NCBI RefSeq assembly: GCF_000369625.1
Contig: NZ_KB850113.1
Location: 1,590,356 to 1,654,355 of the forward strand
Source of the DNA: Acinetobacter variabilis
Lineage (GTDB): Bacteria; Pseudomonadota; Gammaproteobacteria; Pseudomonadales; Moraxellaceae
DNA: 64,000 nt
Direction of reading: 5' to 3'
In this document: piece by piece, positions 45,765-54,647 of the stretch
How the letters are laid out: each line of letters begins with the position of its first letter
Position numbering within the stretch: the first letter of the stretch is position 1
Translations under genes and position numbers: made by a program
Notes under the pieces: generated by a model
The model's database searches: none
Seen by the model: only the letters and a program-made list of their open reading frames with translations
What the model was told of the DNA's origin: nothing

Positions 45765-45855
45765 GCGACATGGATGTCGCCAGTTGAGTTGGGGTACAGG
45801 ACGTACCCTCAACTCAACAAAAGATTTTTGTTACTTTTGATCTTTCAAAAGTAAA
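45765..45855 (+). repeat. Full copy (C) of a dispersed palindromic repeat, between ruvA and ruvB
   Basis: GCGACATGGATGTCGC is a perfect hairpin. GTTGAGTTG (45783-45791) then pairs with CAACTCAAC (45810-45818), and GGGTAC pairs with GTACCC around AGGAC. A third hairpin joins TTACTTTTGA (45831-45840) and TCAAAAGTAA (45845-45854). Copy B has the same plan with different arms, so pairing rather than sequence is kept. Confidence 0.78.
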
Positions 45856-45950
45856 ACAACGCCTACACAATGGCAGCTAAACACAAATCATTATTTGAGG
45901 CTGTTTCCGCAGCATCAAACAGCTTCAATAAAGAGATTAAGTTAATAGAT

Positions 45951-46952
45951 ATGCAAGACCGTCTCATCAGTGGTTCTGAAAAACCCGAAGATCATTTTGA
46001 TCGCGCCATCCGCCCAACTTCCCTCGATGACTACATCGGTCAGCCGGTGGTTCGTGAGCAGATGGAAATTTTCATTGGCGCAGCCCGTGGCCGTGAAGAA
46101 GCCCTCGATCACACCCTGATCTTTGGCCCGCCAGGTTTGGGTAAAACGACATTGGCCAATATTATTGCCCGAGAAATGGGTGGCAATCTCAAGTCAACTT
46201 CTGGCCCGGTACTGGAACGTGCCGGTGACTTAGCCGCGATGCTAACGAACCTGGAAGAAGGCGATGTCCTGTTTATTGACGAGATTCACCGTCTGTCACC
46301 CGTGATTGAAGAAATCCTTTATCCAGCAATGGAAGACTACCAGCTGGATATCATGATTGGTGAAGGTCCTGCTGCCCGTTCGATTAAATTGGACTTACCA
46401 CCATTTACTTTGGTCGCTGCAACCACACGTGCTGGTCTACTCACCTCTCCACTACGCGACCGTTTCGGGATTGTGCAGCGTCTGGAATTCTATTCGGTTG
46501 ATGATCTGACCCATATCGTGAAACGTTCTGCGAGTCTGATGGATGTGCCAATGACCGAAGATGGCGCAAAAGAAATTGCACGTCGTTCACGTGGTACACC
46601 GCGTATTGCCAATCGTTTATTACGTCGTGTACGTGACTATGCTCAAGTCAAAGGCACAGGTGAAGTCACTCAGGAAATGGCTCAACGTGCATTAGATATG
46701 TTGAACGTGGATAAAGATGGTTTAGATACGCTTGACCGTCGTTACCTGTCGATGTTGCTAGAACGCTTTGATGGTGGCCCGGCGGGTGTAGAAGCTTTGG
46801 CAGCAGCAATGGCAGAAGATTCAGGTACTCTGGAAGATGTGATTGAGCCTTATCTGATTCAGCAAGGTTATGTGATGCGTACTGCGCGCGGTCGTATTGC
46901 GACCAATATGGCTTATTTACAATTTGGCATGACGCCGCCTGAGCCAAAGTAA
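45951..46952 (+). CDS. ruvB: Holliday junction branch migration ATPase RuvB
   Basis: RuvB is the AAA+ motor that drives branch migration with RuvA. Walker A is [12 protein letters not shown] (about residue 40), Walker B is LFIDEIHRL, the sensor is [18 protein letters not shown], and the C-terminal winged helix includes [11 protein letters not shown] chose ATG 45951 (333 residues) because homology starts at MQDRLISG; an in-frame extension to 45870 adds 27 residues without family similarity and runs towards the repeat element. A short terminator follows. Confidence 0.95.
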   Translation: MQDRLISGSEKPEDHFDRAIRPTSLDDYIGQPVVREQMEIFIGAARGREEALDHTLIFGPPGLGKTTLANIIAREMGGNLKSTSGPVLERAGDLAAMLTNLEEGDVLFIDEIHRLSPVIEEILYPAMEDYQLDIMIGEGPAARSIKLDLPPFTLVAATTRAGLLTSPLRDRFGIVQRLEFYSVDDLTHIVKRSASLMDVPMTEDGAKEIARRSRGTPRIANRLLRRVRDYAQVKGTGEVTQEMAQRALDMLNVDKDGLDTLDRRYLSMLLERFDGGPAGVEALAAAMAEDSGTLEDVIEPYLIQQGYVMRTARGRIATNMAYLQFGMTPPEPK

Positions 46953-46966
46953 AGATAAAATTCTTT

Positions 46967-46983
46967 TGGCTTAGCCATTTTTT
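46967..46983 (+). terminator. Short terminator of ruvB
   Basis: TGGC and GCCA pair around TTA and are followed by six T residues, 15 bases past the ruvB stop. The stem is short, so termination may be partial. Confidence 0.5.
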
Positions 46984-46997
46984 ATCATAAAGAAAAA

Positions 46998-47028
46998 GAG
47001 CTAATTGACTACTGCAATCAATTAGCTC
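46998..47028 (-). terminator. Hairpin with T-run in the minus direction, no gene assigned
   Basis: GAGCTAATTGA and TCAATTAGCTC form a perfect 11-bp stem around a 9-base loop. The T-run (TTTTTCTTT) is on the minus-strand side, so it would terminate leftward transcription. No minus-strand gene lies to its right before 47476. It may mark the end of an unannotated RNA or block antisense transcription into ruvB. Confidence 0.55.
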
Positions 47029-47475
47029 CAAAAGCACAAACTCAAATCTTTATTATTAAGTAGTTTATTTAGTTATATAATTATTGCCCTTCAAACAAAT
47101 ACTTAGGCTATTTCTTTTAAAATTCTATCAATAATAATTATGAAATAATCAAAGCAACTTTAATGCCAAGATAGTATTTAACTTAGAGAAATAGTTGAAA
47201 CTTACATAATGAGAGTTTTTTAAATCAGATATAAATTCCCTTCAACAATTCCCTATTAGTTTGAATTTTTAAATAAAATAGACCATTAGATTTTTATAAT
47301 TACATAATTTTACAATATCTACCTCTGTAAAATTCCCTTTATCAGCAAGTCCTAAAAATGAATATACCAAAAAGGTATGAAACCCATACTCAGAGGGTTT
47401 TGGTCAAATGTAGTGCATTATGTAATGCTCAGGCATCACTTTAACTCTATTCAGATTTTTAAGGTTCTCCCTGAT
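47029..47475. other. AT-rich gene-free region before the M20 peptidase
   Basis: About 450 bases with stop codons in all frames on both strands and no gene. Together with the preceding hairpin it could hold a small RNA transcribed leftward. It must contain the promoter of the downstream peptidase gene. I see no other recognisable structure. Confidence 0.4.
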
Positions 47476-48825
47476 ATGAACATGCATAAGACGCTTTCAC
47501 TTTGTCTCCCTCTTCTATTCTGTAGTCAACTAGCTTTAGCAGATTGGGTAGATGATTCAGTTAAAGCAGCCGAAGCGCATACCATCAAACTGCGCCAGCA
47601 TATTCACCAATATCCTGAACTGGGCAATATGGAATTTAAAACCTCGGAATTAGTACAAAAAGAATTAAAGTCCTATGGCATTGAAGTACGTAAAGGTTAT
47701 GCCAAAACAGGTGTGATCGGCGTTCTAAAAGGTTCAAAACCTGGCCCAGTCATGGCATTACGTGCAGATATGGATGCCTTGCCGATTCAAGAAACGGCAG
47801 CCGTACCTTTTGCCAGCAAGCAGAAAGGCATTTATCAAGGTAAGGAAACTTATGTGATGCATGCCTGCGGTCATGATACGCATACTGCAATGCTACTAGG
47901 TGCCGCCAAAGTGCTCGCTGCCAATAAAGATAAGATTGCCGGAACCGTGGTATTTGTATTCCAGCCTGCTGAAGAAGGCGGTGCAGATATTGATAACTTT
48001 AGCCAGGGCGATCAGATCGGCTCACGTAAAATGCTTGCCGATGGTGCACTCAAGAATCCCCAGCCTGAAGTCATTTTTGGAATGCATGTGATGGCGGGTA
48101 TGCCAAGCGGCAATATTTTCTATAAAGATGGTGCGATTCTCAATAGCGCGGATCATTTACGTATTCAGGTAGATGGCCATCAGGTACATGGTTCAATGCC
48201 TTGGGCAGGTCGTGATCCCATCTATGCTTCTGCACAGATGATTAATAATTTACAAAGTCTGGTAAGTCGTAAAGCTGATTTAACCAAAGGCATGGGCGTG
48301 GTCAGTATTGGAAGTATTCAGGGGGGTACCACAGGAAACGTAATTCCTAATCAGGTGAATATGGTCGGTACGATTCGTTCTAATAGTGAAGATGTCCGTC
48401 AAGGTATTTTAAAAGACTTGCCGAAAATGCTAGAACACAATGCCGCAGCCAATGATGTAAAAGTCAAAGTAGAAATTGCACCCTATGCACCTGTTACCAC
48501 CAATGATAAAACCTTGACCCAGTTGATGCGTCCGACTCTGGCTAAAGTGAATGGTGAAGATAAACTGCATCTGCTTGATAACAATGCTAGTGCCAGTGAA
48601 GACTTTGCTTATTATGGCAAGCTGATGCCATCGCTCTTTGTGTTCGTAGGTGCAACGCCAGCAGATCAGGATCCAGCCAAAGCAGCACCGAACCATAACC
48701 CGAATTTTATAGTCGATGATGCGACTTTAAAAACCGGCGTAGAAAGTCATGTCCGCTTTATTCTGGATTATCCGAAAGTGGCTGATCAGGTACAAGCAAG
48801 CTGGAAACAAAATAACAAAAGCTGA
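47476..48825 (+). CDS. Exported M20-family amidohydrolase
   Basis: This 449-residue zinc peptidase/amidohydrolase of the M20D group (hippurate/amino-acyl amidase-like) has a signal peptide at its start (MNMHKTLSLCLPLLFCSQLALA, cleavage before DWVDD). Metal ligands are visible as HACGHDTHTAMLLGA and the glutamate pair in QPAEEGG. A dimerisation domain (VDGHQVHGSMPWAGRDPIYASA) follows. The start at 47476 was chosen for the signal peptide; an in-frame extension to 47377 would spoil it. The exported location suggests peptide or amide scavenging in the periplasm. Confidence 0.88.
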   Translation: MNMHKTLSLCLPLLFCSQLALADWVDDSVKAAEAHTIKLRQHIHQYPELGNMEFKTSELVQKELKSYGIEVRKGYAKTGVIGVLKGSKPGPVMALRADMDALPIQETAAVPFASKQKGIYQGKETYVMHACGHDTHTAMLLGAAKVLAANKDKIAGTVVFVFQPAEEGGADIDNFSQGDQIGSRKMLADGALKNPQPEVIFGMHVMAGMPSGNIFYKDGAILNSADHLRIQVDGHQVHGSMPWAGRDPIYASAQMINNLQSLVSRKADLTKGMGVVSIGSIQGGTTGNVIPNQVNMVGTIRSNSEDVRQGILKDLPKMLEHNAAANDVKVKVEIAPYAPVTTNDKTLTQLMRPTLAKVNGEDKLHLLDNNASASEDFAYYGKLMPSLFVFVGATPADQDPAKAAPNHNPNFIVDDATLKTGVESHVRFILDYPKVADQVQASWKQNNKS

Positions 48826-49084
48826 TTCTTAGTTCCTCAAGCATGAGTGACTGGTCTCATTCATGCTTTTACTTCGCCGTATTAATAAGCAATTGGCCGT
48901 TCCGTACCGGCTTAGCCCCTACTCCAACCAGATTTGACATCTTGTGCCATTGGTCTCAAAGCTCACAGTGCTAAACTTTGACGCGCTAAATTGCTTGACT
49001 GTTGGCAGGAATCCGGCAAACTCTAATCGCTTTCCTGCATCTAAAAACAAGCAAAAATTTCGAAAATCTGCATGGAACAAAACT

Positions 49085-49492
49085 ATGGCGAATCACTTTG
49101 AATTCAATATCCGCGTTTATATTGAAGATACTGATGCGGGTGGCATTGTCTATCACGCCAATCATATTCGCTATATGGAACGTACCCGTACCGAATGGTT
49201 ACGTGCCGCTGGAGTGAGCCATTACTGGCATCAGACAGACTACAATTTTGTGGTGCATAAAATTAATGTCAAATACATGCGTCCGATCCTGATGGATGAT
49301 TTAATTACTGTTACGGCACGTGTCATTTCATGTAAAGCTTCATCATTTGTATTGCAACAAAATATTTATCGTGGTGAAATCATGCTTGCATCAGGTGAGG
49401 TTGAGTTGGCATGTATCAGTGCAGAGATGCGACCACGTCGACTCCCGGATGAAATCCGCGAACTAATTCAAAAAGAATTGGAACAAGACTAA
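49085..49492 (+). CDS. ybgC: Tol-Pal-associated acyl-CoA thioesterase
   Basis: This 135-residue hotdog-fold thioesterase has the YbgC motif VYIEDTDAGGIVYHANHIRYMERTRTEWL at residues 10-38 (Asp/Tyr/His catalytic region). It heads the conserved ybgC-tolQRAB-pal cluster. I chose ATG 49085 because homology begins there; an in-frame stretch to 48944 is not conserved. It is believed to act on acyl-CoA or acyl-ACP linked to phospholipid metabolism. TolQ starts about 27 bp after its stop. Confidence 0.93.
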   Translation: MANHFEFNIRVYIEDTDAGGIVYHANHIRYMERTRTEWLRAAGVSHYWHQTDYNFVVHKINVKYMRPILMDDLITVTARVISCKASSFVLQQNIYRGEIMLASGEVELACISAEMRPRRLPDEIRELIQKELEQD

Positions 49493-49519
49493 AAAAATTT
49501 ATTGGCACACGTAACAACT

Positions 49520-50218
49520 ATGGCGACTCAGTTAGAATCATCTCTTCAAGTTTCAGATCTTATTTTACAAGCAAGCCCTGTCGTACAACTGGTGATGCTT
49601 TCTCTCCTGTTAGCCTCAATATATAGCTGGTATCTGATTGCCAGGCTCTATATGAGTTATAAAAAAGCCCAGGCCGATGATGAACATTTCCAGAAAATCT
49701 TCTGGTCTGGTGCTGAGCTGAATACCCTCTATAACAATGCACAACTCAATTCTAAACGCACTGGCCTTGAAGATATTTTCTATCAGGGTCTGGGCGAGTT
49801 CCTGAAACTGAAAAAACGCCATGCGCCAACTGCCCAGTCGATTGAAGGGACAGAGCGTATTCTGCGTGTCGGTTTAAGCCGTGACCAAGGTCATCTGGAA
49901 CAAGGTCTAGGCGCATTGGCGAGTATCGGTTCGGTCGCGCCTTATGTGGGTCTGTTCGGTACAGTCTGGGGCATCATGAATGCCTTTATTGGCCTGGCAG
50001 ATGTCGATCAGGTCACTTTAGCCACTGTCGCACCTGGTATTGCAGAGGCCCTAATTGCAACGGCGATTGGTTTATTTGCTGCAATTCCTGCGGTTTTAGC
50101 CTTTAACCATTTCACATCTAAAGGTGAAGCACTGTACTCTGACCGTGCTCTGTTCGCTGAAGAAATGGTGGCGCTGCTGCAACGTCAATCTGTGGGCGCT
50201 ATGCAGGACAATGACTAA
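49520..50218 (+). CDS. tolQ: TolQ inner-membrane motor protein
   Basis: TolQ (about 232 residues) forms the proton channel of the Tol-Pal system with TolR. Three membrane segments are visible: one near residues 20-40 and two in the C-terminal half (VGLFGTVWGIMNAFIGLA, VAPGIAEALIATAIGLFAAIPAVLAF), the MotA/TolQ/ExbB signature. ATG 49520 is preferred over TTG 49502, which would add six residues; no strong ribosome-binding site decides. Its TAA overlaps the tolR ATG. Confidence 0.95.
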   Translation: MATQLESSLQVSDLILQASPVVQLVMLSLLLASIYSWYLIARLYMSYKKAQADDEHFQKIFWSGAELNTLYNNAQLNSKRTGLEDIFYQGLGEFLKLKKRHAPTAQSIEGTERILRVGLSRDQGHLEQGLGALASIGSVAPYVGLFGTVWGIMNAFIGLADVDQVTLATVAPGIAEALIATAIGLFAAIPAVLAFNHFTSKGEALYSDRALFAEEMVALLQRQSVGAMQDND

Positions 50219-50667
50219 TGGCTATTCAACGTTCAGGACGCTTCGAGCGTATTAAAAAACCACTGAAAAGTGACATGAATGTAGTGCCTTACATCGATGT
50301 AATGCTGGTACTTCTGGTCATTTTCATGGTGACTGCCCCAATGATTACCAGTGGCATCAAGGTCGATTTGCCGCAGGCCAATGGCTTGCCAATCGAATCC
50401 AAAGATGCGCCTACTATTGTCACTTTAAAAGAAAATGGTACTTATTTTCTGGAATATAAAAATCAGACCACAGGTCCTGTCACCCTAGAGGCTTTGACGC
50501 AGACTTTGATAGAAGCACAAAGCACTGCTGAAAGTGAAAACAAGATCCTCAATGTCGTGATCAATGGTCATACTACTCGCCCTTATGGCGATGTGATGGC
50601 CTTGATGTCAAGCCTGCAGGATGCCGGTTTATCCCAAGTGGGCTTACTAACCAAGCCATTAGAATAA
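50218..50667 (+). CDS. tolR: TolR inner-membrane protein
   Basis: TolR (149 residues) has one membrane segment near residues 20-40. It carries the conserved protonatable Asp in VPYIDVMLVLLVIFM and a periplasmic domain with the ExbD-like TTRPYGDVMALMSSLQDAG end. It uses the proton motive force with TolQ to energise TolA. The gene overlaps tolQ by one base and tolA follows after three. Confidence 0.95.
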   Translation: MAIQRSGRFERIKKPLKSDMNVVPYIDVMLVLLVIFMVTAPMITSGIKVDLPQANGLPIESKDAPTIVTLKENGTYFLEYKNQTTGPVTLEALTQTLIEAQSTAESENKILNVVINGHTTRPYGDVMALMSSLQDAGLSQVGLLTKPLE

Positions 50668-50670
50668 AGT

Positions 50671-52074
50671 ATGAAAAATTATCAGAAACCACCGTTTCAG
50701 AAGAAAGCAATTGCAATTGGGTTTACGCTAGGAATCCATACAGTTGCTTTGGTGGGCCTGCTTTTTCTGGGCATGAGTAAGCCACCTGAACCGCCAAAAC
50801 AGATTAAAACGGTCTTAATTAAACCTGAAGACCTCAAGCCAGTGACTCGTGAAGAAACTGAGTTCGAAGAAACTGCACATGAAAATATTGCAGAAGAAAT
50901 TACCCAAACTGCTGAACCGAGTGTAGAGCCTGCGCCTATGGTTCCAACGGCAGCTGCACCGGCACCTCCGGCACCGCAGCCTGCACCAGCACCCCCACAG
51001 ATCGATATTCAAAAAGCTCAGCAAGAAGCAAAAGCAGCAGAGCTTGCTCAAGCCAAGGCTGCCCAACAAGCAGCCGAAGCTGCAAAACGTGCTGAAGCCG
51101 CCGAACAGGCAAAACAGGCTGCTGCTAAAGCCAAAGCAGAGGCTACACAAAAATCTAAGGCTGAAGCTGAAGCAGCGCGTAAGGCCGAAGTAGAAGCACA
51201 GCGTAAAGCCGATGCTGCACAAAAAGCCAAACTTGAAGCGCAGAAAAAGGCTGATTTAGCCGCCAAGCAAAAAGCCGAGGCTCAAGCCAAGGCAAAAGCG
51301 GATGCTGCGGCAAAAGCCAAGGCAGATACCGAAGCTAAACGTAAAGCGGATGCGGCTGCAAAGGCTAAAGCAGAGGCGGATGCTAAACATAAAGCTGATG
51401 CGGCTGCGAAGGCCAAAGCAGAGGCTGAAGCTAAACGTAAAGCTGAAGCGGCAGCGAAGGCTAAAGCAGATGCCGAAGCTAAACGTAAAGCTGATGCGGC
51501 TGCGAAGGCCAAAGCGGATGCTGATGCCAAGCATAAAGCTGATGCCGCTGCAAAAGCTAAAGCAGAGGCTGAAGCTAAACGTAAAGCTGATGCGGCTGCG
51601 AAGGCCAAAGCGGATGCTGATGCCAAGCATAAAGCTGATGCCGCTGCAAAAGCTAAAGCAGAGGCGGATGCTAAACATAAAGCTGACGCTGCGGCAAAGG
51701 CTAAAGCAGATGCAGATGCGAAAGCCAAGGCAGAAGCTGATGCCAAAGCCTCTGCAGCCAAACAGGCTGCTGAAGAAGCTGCACAGAAAAAAGCGGAATC
51801 TAAACGAATTGCCTCTACTGCAAAACGTGATTTCGAAAATAAAATCAGACGTGCATGGGATACCCCAGTGGGCTCTTCAGGCCAGAAAGCGACTGCTCGG
51901 GTCACTTTAAGCGATAGTGGTTCTGTGGTTTCTGTGGTGGTGAGTGCCAGTGATCCAGATATGAAAGCCAGTGTAGAAGCGGCAGTACGTGCTGCTGCAC
52001 CTTATCCAATGCCTTCAGATCCGGATGCACGCCGTGAAGCACGAAGTTTTACTTCAACCTTTACAGCTCATTAA
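50671..52074 (+). CDS. tolA: TolA envelope-spanning protein
   Basis: TolA (467 residues) links the inner-membrane TolQR motor to Pal/TolB in the outer membrane. Domain I has one membrane helix (about residues 14-36), followed by an acidic and proline-rich stretch. Domain II is a long helix of 16-residue AAAKAKAE/DAKxKAD repeats (about residues 111-375). Domain III is the globular C-terminal part (about 385-467). The helix includes a 96-bp tandem duplication (residues 269-332). The variable repeat length is normal for TolA, but this copy is long. Confidence 0.95.
   Translation: MKNYQKPPFQKKAIAIGFTLGIHTVALVGLLFLGMSKPPEPPKQIKTVLIKPEDLKPVTREETEFEETAHENIAEEITQTAEPSVEPAPMVPTAAAPAPPAPQPAPAPPQIDIQKAQQEAKAAELAQAKAAQQAAEAAKRAEAAEQAKQAAAKAKAEATQKSKAEAEAARKAEVEAQRKADAAQKAKLEAQKKADLAAKQKAEAQAKAKADAAAKAKADTEAKRKADAAAKAKAEADAKHKADAAAKAKAEAEAKRKAEAAAKAKADAEAKRKADAAAKAKADADAKHKADAAAKAKAEAEAKRKADAAAKAKADADAKHKADAAAKAKAEADAKHKADAAAKAKADADAKAKAEADAKASAAKQAAEEAAQKKAESKRIASTAKRDFENKIRRAWDTPVGSSGQKATARVTLSDSGSVVSVVVSASDPDMKASVEAAVRAAAPYPMPSDPDARREARSFTSTFTAH
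51475..51666 (+). repeat. 96-bp tandem duplication in tolA
   Basis: Bases 51475-51570 and 51571-51666 differ at only one position (the final base). Each unit is 32 codons, two of the 16-residue helix repeats. A further 48-bp unit related to half of it precedes (51427-51474). The near identity suggests a recent copy-number change by slippage or recombination that lengthens the periplasmic helix by about 4.8 nm. Confidence 0.85.
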
Positions 52075-52078
52075 TAAG

Positions 52079-52119
52079 AAACAGCCATAATAAAGAAAAA
52101 GTGTTATGGCTGTTTTTTT
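52079..52119 (+). terminator. Terminator of the tolQRA operon
   Basis: AAACAGCCATAA and TTATGGCTGTTT form a perfect 12-bp stem around a 14-base loop, followed by further T residues, directly after tolA. TolB therefore probably has its own promoter in the next 150 bp. Confidence 0.9.
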
Positions 52120-52273
52120 GAGTTAAACTTCAATTGAAACAGATTAAATAATAATCACGCTCCATAGTGATATAACAGTTTGATGATAAATTCGTGGTCT
52201 ATTTCGCATAAATCCATGCGATGATGTAGCCCAATCACTTATAAATAACTCCGTTGATTTGAGTAAATAACGA

Positions 52274-53560
52274 ATGATGGAAAAGACACGTAAACACCTA
52301 CTCTGCCTTGCAATCATGACCACTTTGGGTGCCGTCACTGCGACCCAGTCTCAGGCCCAACTGCATCTGGAAATTACCAAAGCTCCTGAAGCTGCCCCTA
52401 AAATTGCCATTGTGCCTTTTAGCCAGGATCAGAGTATTTATCCGGTGGTGGAAAATGACTTGAATCGTTCTGGAAAATTTGCCAGTGCCTCGAAGAATTT
52501 ACCTGCTACAGCACAACTGAATTCGCCAAATGCTGAAGCATGGGCAGCTGCAGGCGTACCTTATGTGGTGACCGGTTCATCCAAGACCAATCCGGATGGT
52601 TCTTATAGCATTCAGTATCAATTGTATGATGTCGAAAAACGTCAATACTTATTGAATGAGTTGCTGACTGTTCCTGCTTCACGTACCCGTCACGCAGCCC
52701 ATATGATCAGTGATGCGATCTATCAGGCATTAACCGGTATTCCAGGAGATTTCACTGGCCGTATTGCTTACGTCTTACGTAACCCGGCAACGCCTGAGCA
52801 GCGTTATACCTTGCAGATTGCCGATACGGATGGTGAACAGCCAAAGACTATTTTGACTTCGCGTGATCCAATCCTGTCACCTGCCTGGACACCGGATGCC
52901 AAAAAAATTGCATATGTATCTTTTGAAACCAAACGTCCGGCCATCTATGTACAGGATTTGGCAACTGGTCAACGTGAAAAGCTGGCCAGCTTCCGTGGTT
53001 TAAACGGTGCGCCAAGCTTCTCTCCAGATGGCAAGAGCATGCTGTTCACTGCGTCTATGCACGGCAACCCAGAAATCTATCAGATGAATCTGGAAACACG
53101 CCAGTTAAAACGCATGACCAACGATAGCGCAATTGATACAGAAGCACGTTATGCGCCGGATGGAAAATCATTTATCTTTACTTCAGATCGTGGCGGCTCT
53201 CCGCAGATTTACCGCTATGATTTTAATAATGAAAGTACCAAACGTCTGACTTTCCGTGGCGCATTTAATGCCCGTGCAACCTTAAGTGCAGATGGTAAGA
53301 AACTTGCATTGGTTCATCGTCCAAGTGGCAGTAACTATAAAGTGGCTGTACAGGATATTAGCTCAGGTGTGACCAATATCCTGACGCCAACCAGCCTGGA
53401 TGAATCACCTAGCTTCTCACCAAATGGTCAGATGGTGGTCTATGCCACTCGCGAAGGTAACCGTGGATTGTTATCCATCATGTCTCTTGATGGTCGGTTC
53501 CGCATGAATTTACCAAGTGAAACAGGTGAAGTCCGCGAACCTGCTTGGGCACCAAAATAA
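52274..53560 (+). CDS. tolB: TolB periplasmic beta-propeller
   Basis: TolB (428 residues) interacts with Pal and TolA. A signal peptide is visible (cleavage near TQSQAQLHLE, about residue 28), then an N-terminal domain (KIAIVPFSQDQS) and the six-bladed propeller with repeated SPDGK/APDGK-type blades (AWTPDAKKIAYVSFE, SFSPDGKSMLFT, RYAPDGKSFIFTS). ATG codons at 52274 and 52277 are both possible. It is 55 bp before pal. Confidence 0.94.
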   Translation: MMEKTRKHLLCLAIMTTLGAVTATQSQAQLHLEITKAPEAAPKIAIVPFSQDQSIYPVVENDLNRSGKFASASKNLPATAQLNSPNAEAWAAAGVPYVVTGSSKTNPDGSYSIQYQLYDVEKRQYLLNELLTVPASRTRHAAHMISDAIYQALTGIPGDFTGRIAYVLRNPATPEQRYTLQIADTDGEQPKTILTSRDPILSPAWTPDAKKIAYVSFETKRPAIYVQDLATGQREKLASFRGLNGAPSFSPDGKSMLFTASMHGNPEIYQMNLETRQLKRMTNDSAIDTEARYAPDGKSFIFTSDRGGSPQIYRYDFNNESTKRLTFRGAFNARATLSADGKKLALVHRPSGSNYKVAVQDISSGVTNILTPTSLDESPSFSPNGQMVVYATREGNRGLLSIMSLDGRFRMNLPSETGEVREPAWAPK

Positions 53561-53615
53561 TAGTTCAATATTTATAAATGCTTTACCCCATAATCAACCT
53601 TCATGGAGATGAAGA

Positions 53616-54188
53616 ATGAACAAAGTAAAATTATTTGCACTTCCTTTGCTTGCAGCCGCAGTCGTAATGACTGGTTGTGCCAGCCGTAAACCAGCAGCTG
53701 AAGTTCAAACTGGCAACCTGGATACGAGTGGCACCACCACTGTAAGCACTGAAGGTCTAAGTGAAGATGCAGCTTTAAGCGCTCAAAATATGGCTGGTGC
53801 ATCTGCTAAAGGTGTAACTGCGGAAAATAAGGCTTATTTAGCTAAACGTGTAGTTCACTTTGACTATGACAGCAGTGAACTGAGCAATGACGATATCCGT
53901 ACTCTACAAGCACATGCCCAGTTCCTGATGGCAAATGCAAACTCTCGTGTAGCTTTAACAGGTCATACAGATGAACGCGGTACACGTGAATACAACATGG
54001 CACTTGGTGAGCGTCGTGCCAAAGCAGTAGAAAGTTTCTTGATCACTTCTGGTGTAAATGCAGGCCAACTTGAAGCAGTGAGCTATGGTAAAGAAATGCC
54101 AGTTAATCCTGGTCATGATGAAAGTGCATGGAAAGAAAACCGCCGTGTAGAAATCAACTACGAAGCTGTTCCACCACTACTAAAATAA
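53616..54188 (+). CDS. pal: Peptidoglycan-associated lipoprotein Pal
   Basis: Pal (190 residues) is the outer-membrane lipoprotein of the Tol-Pal system and binds peptidoglycan. The lipobox is MTGCAS (Cys22), followed by a linker. The OmpA-like domain has HFDYDSSELSNDD, LTGHTDERGTREYNMALGERRA (about residue 115) and NRRVEINY. Together with tolQRAB and ybgC it completes the cluster, as in most gammaproteobacteria. A perfect terminator follows. Confidence 0.95.
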   Translation: MNKVKLFALPLLAAAVVMTGCASRKPAAEVQTGNLDTSGTTTVSTEGLSEDAALSAQNMAGASAKGVTAENKAYLAKRVVHFDYDSSELSNDDIRTLQAHAQFLMANANSRVALTGHTDERGTREYNMALGERRAKAVESFLITSGVNAGQLEAVSYGKEMPVNPGHDESAWKENRRVEINYEAVPPLLK

Positions 54189-54216
54189 GTGATCATTTAA
54201 ATAATGCATCATTAAT

Positions 54217-54244
54217 AAAAAAGCACTCAATTGAGTGCTTTTTT
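54217..54244. terminator. Bidirectional terminator after pal
   Basis: AAAAAAGCACTCAA and TTGAGTGCTTTTTT form a perfect palindrome between pal and the convergent small gene. Confidence 0.92.
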
Positions 54245-54278
54245 ATTAGGAAGATATTTGGAAGATCCAAGAATAAAA

Positions 54279-54464
54279 TTACTCTTTGCCTTCAACTTCT
54301 TCGGCAGTTTGCATGGATTCAATCATGTCATGTTTATTGAATTTTTTATATTCAGGTTTTGCTTCGTAATCCTTCCACGCTTCTTTCATCTTGTCTTCAG
54401 AAATTTCATCGAGATTAATCGCTTCGCTCGGCGTTGGAGTCGCATCAAACTTTAATGTTGTCAT
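54279..54464 (-). CDS. 61-residue acidic protein, unknown function
   Basis: This short protein is acidic and probably soluble, with no signal or membrane segment. It starts MTTLKFDATPTPSEAINLDE and ends in AEEVEGKE. AGGAG lies seven bases before the ATG on the minus strand. It shares a terminator with the convergent pal gene. I do not recognise the family, though similar short genes occur in Acinetobacter. Confidence 0.7.
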   Translation of the reverse strand: MTTLKFDATPTPSEAINLDEISEDKMKEAWKDYEAKPEYKKFNKHDMIESMQTAEEVEGKE

Positions 54465-54647
54465 CTCTGTGCTCCTATGATCATTTTTTCCTTTGATTCA
54501 ACATAGCACTTTCCACAGGAGTTGCAAGGGCAAAATCACAACAAATAATTCAGTTTAATTGTCCTTTTCGAACGTTCTCATCTAAAATATAGCCGTATAT
54601 CGTTTTGATCTTTTTCCCCCGATTATAAGTCTTGGAGTTTTTCCCTT

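Noticed and set aside
51256..51905. Long open frames on the opposite strand and in other frames of tolA
   Set aside because: They are a by-product of the biased repeat composition (GCx/AAx codons) of the TolA helix.
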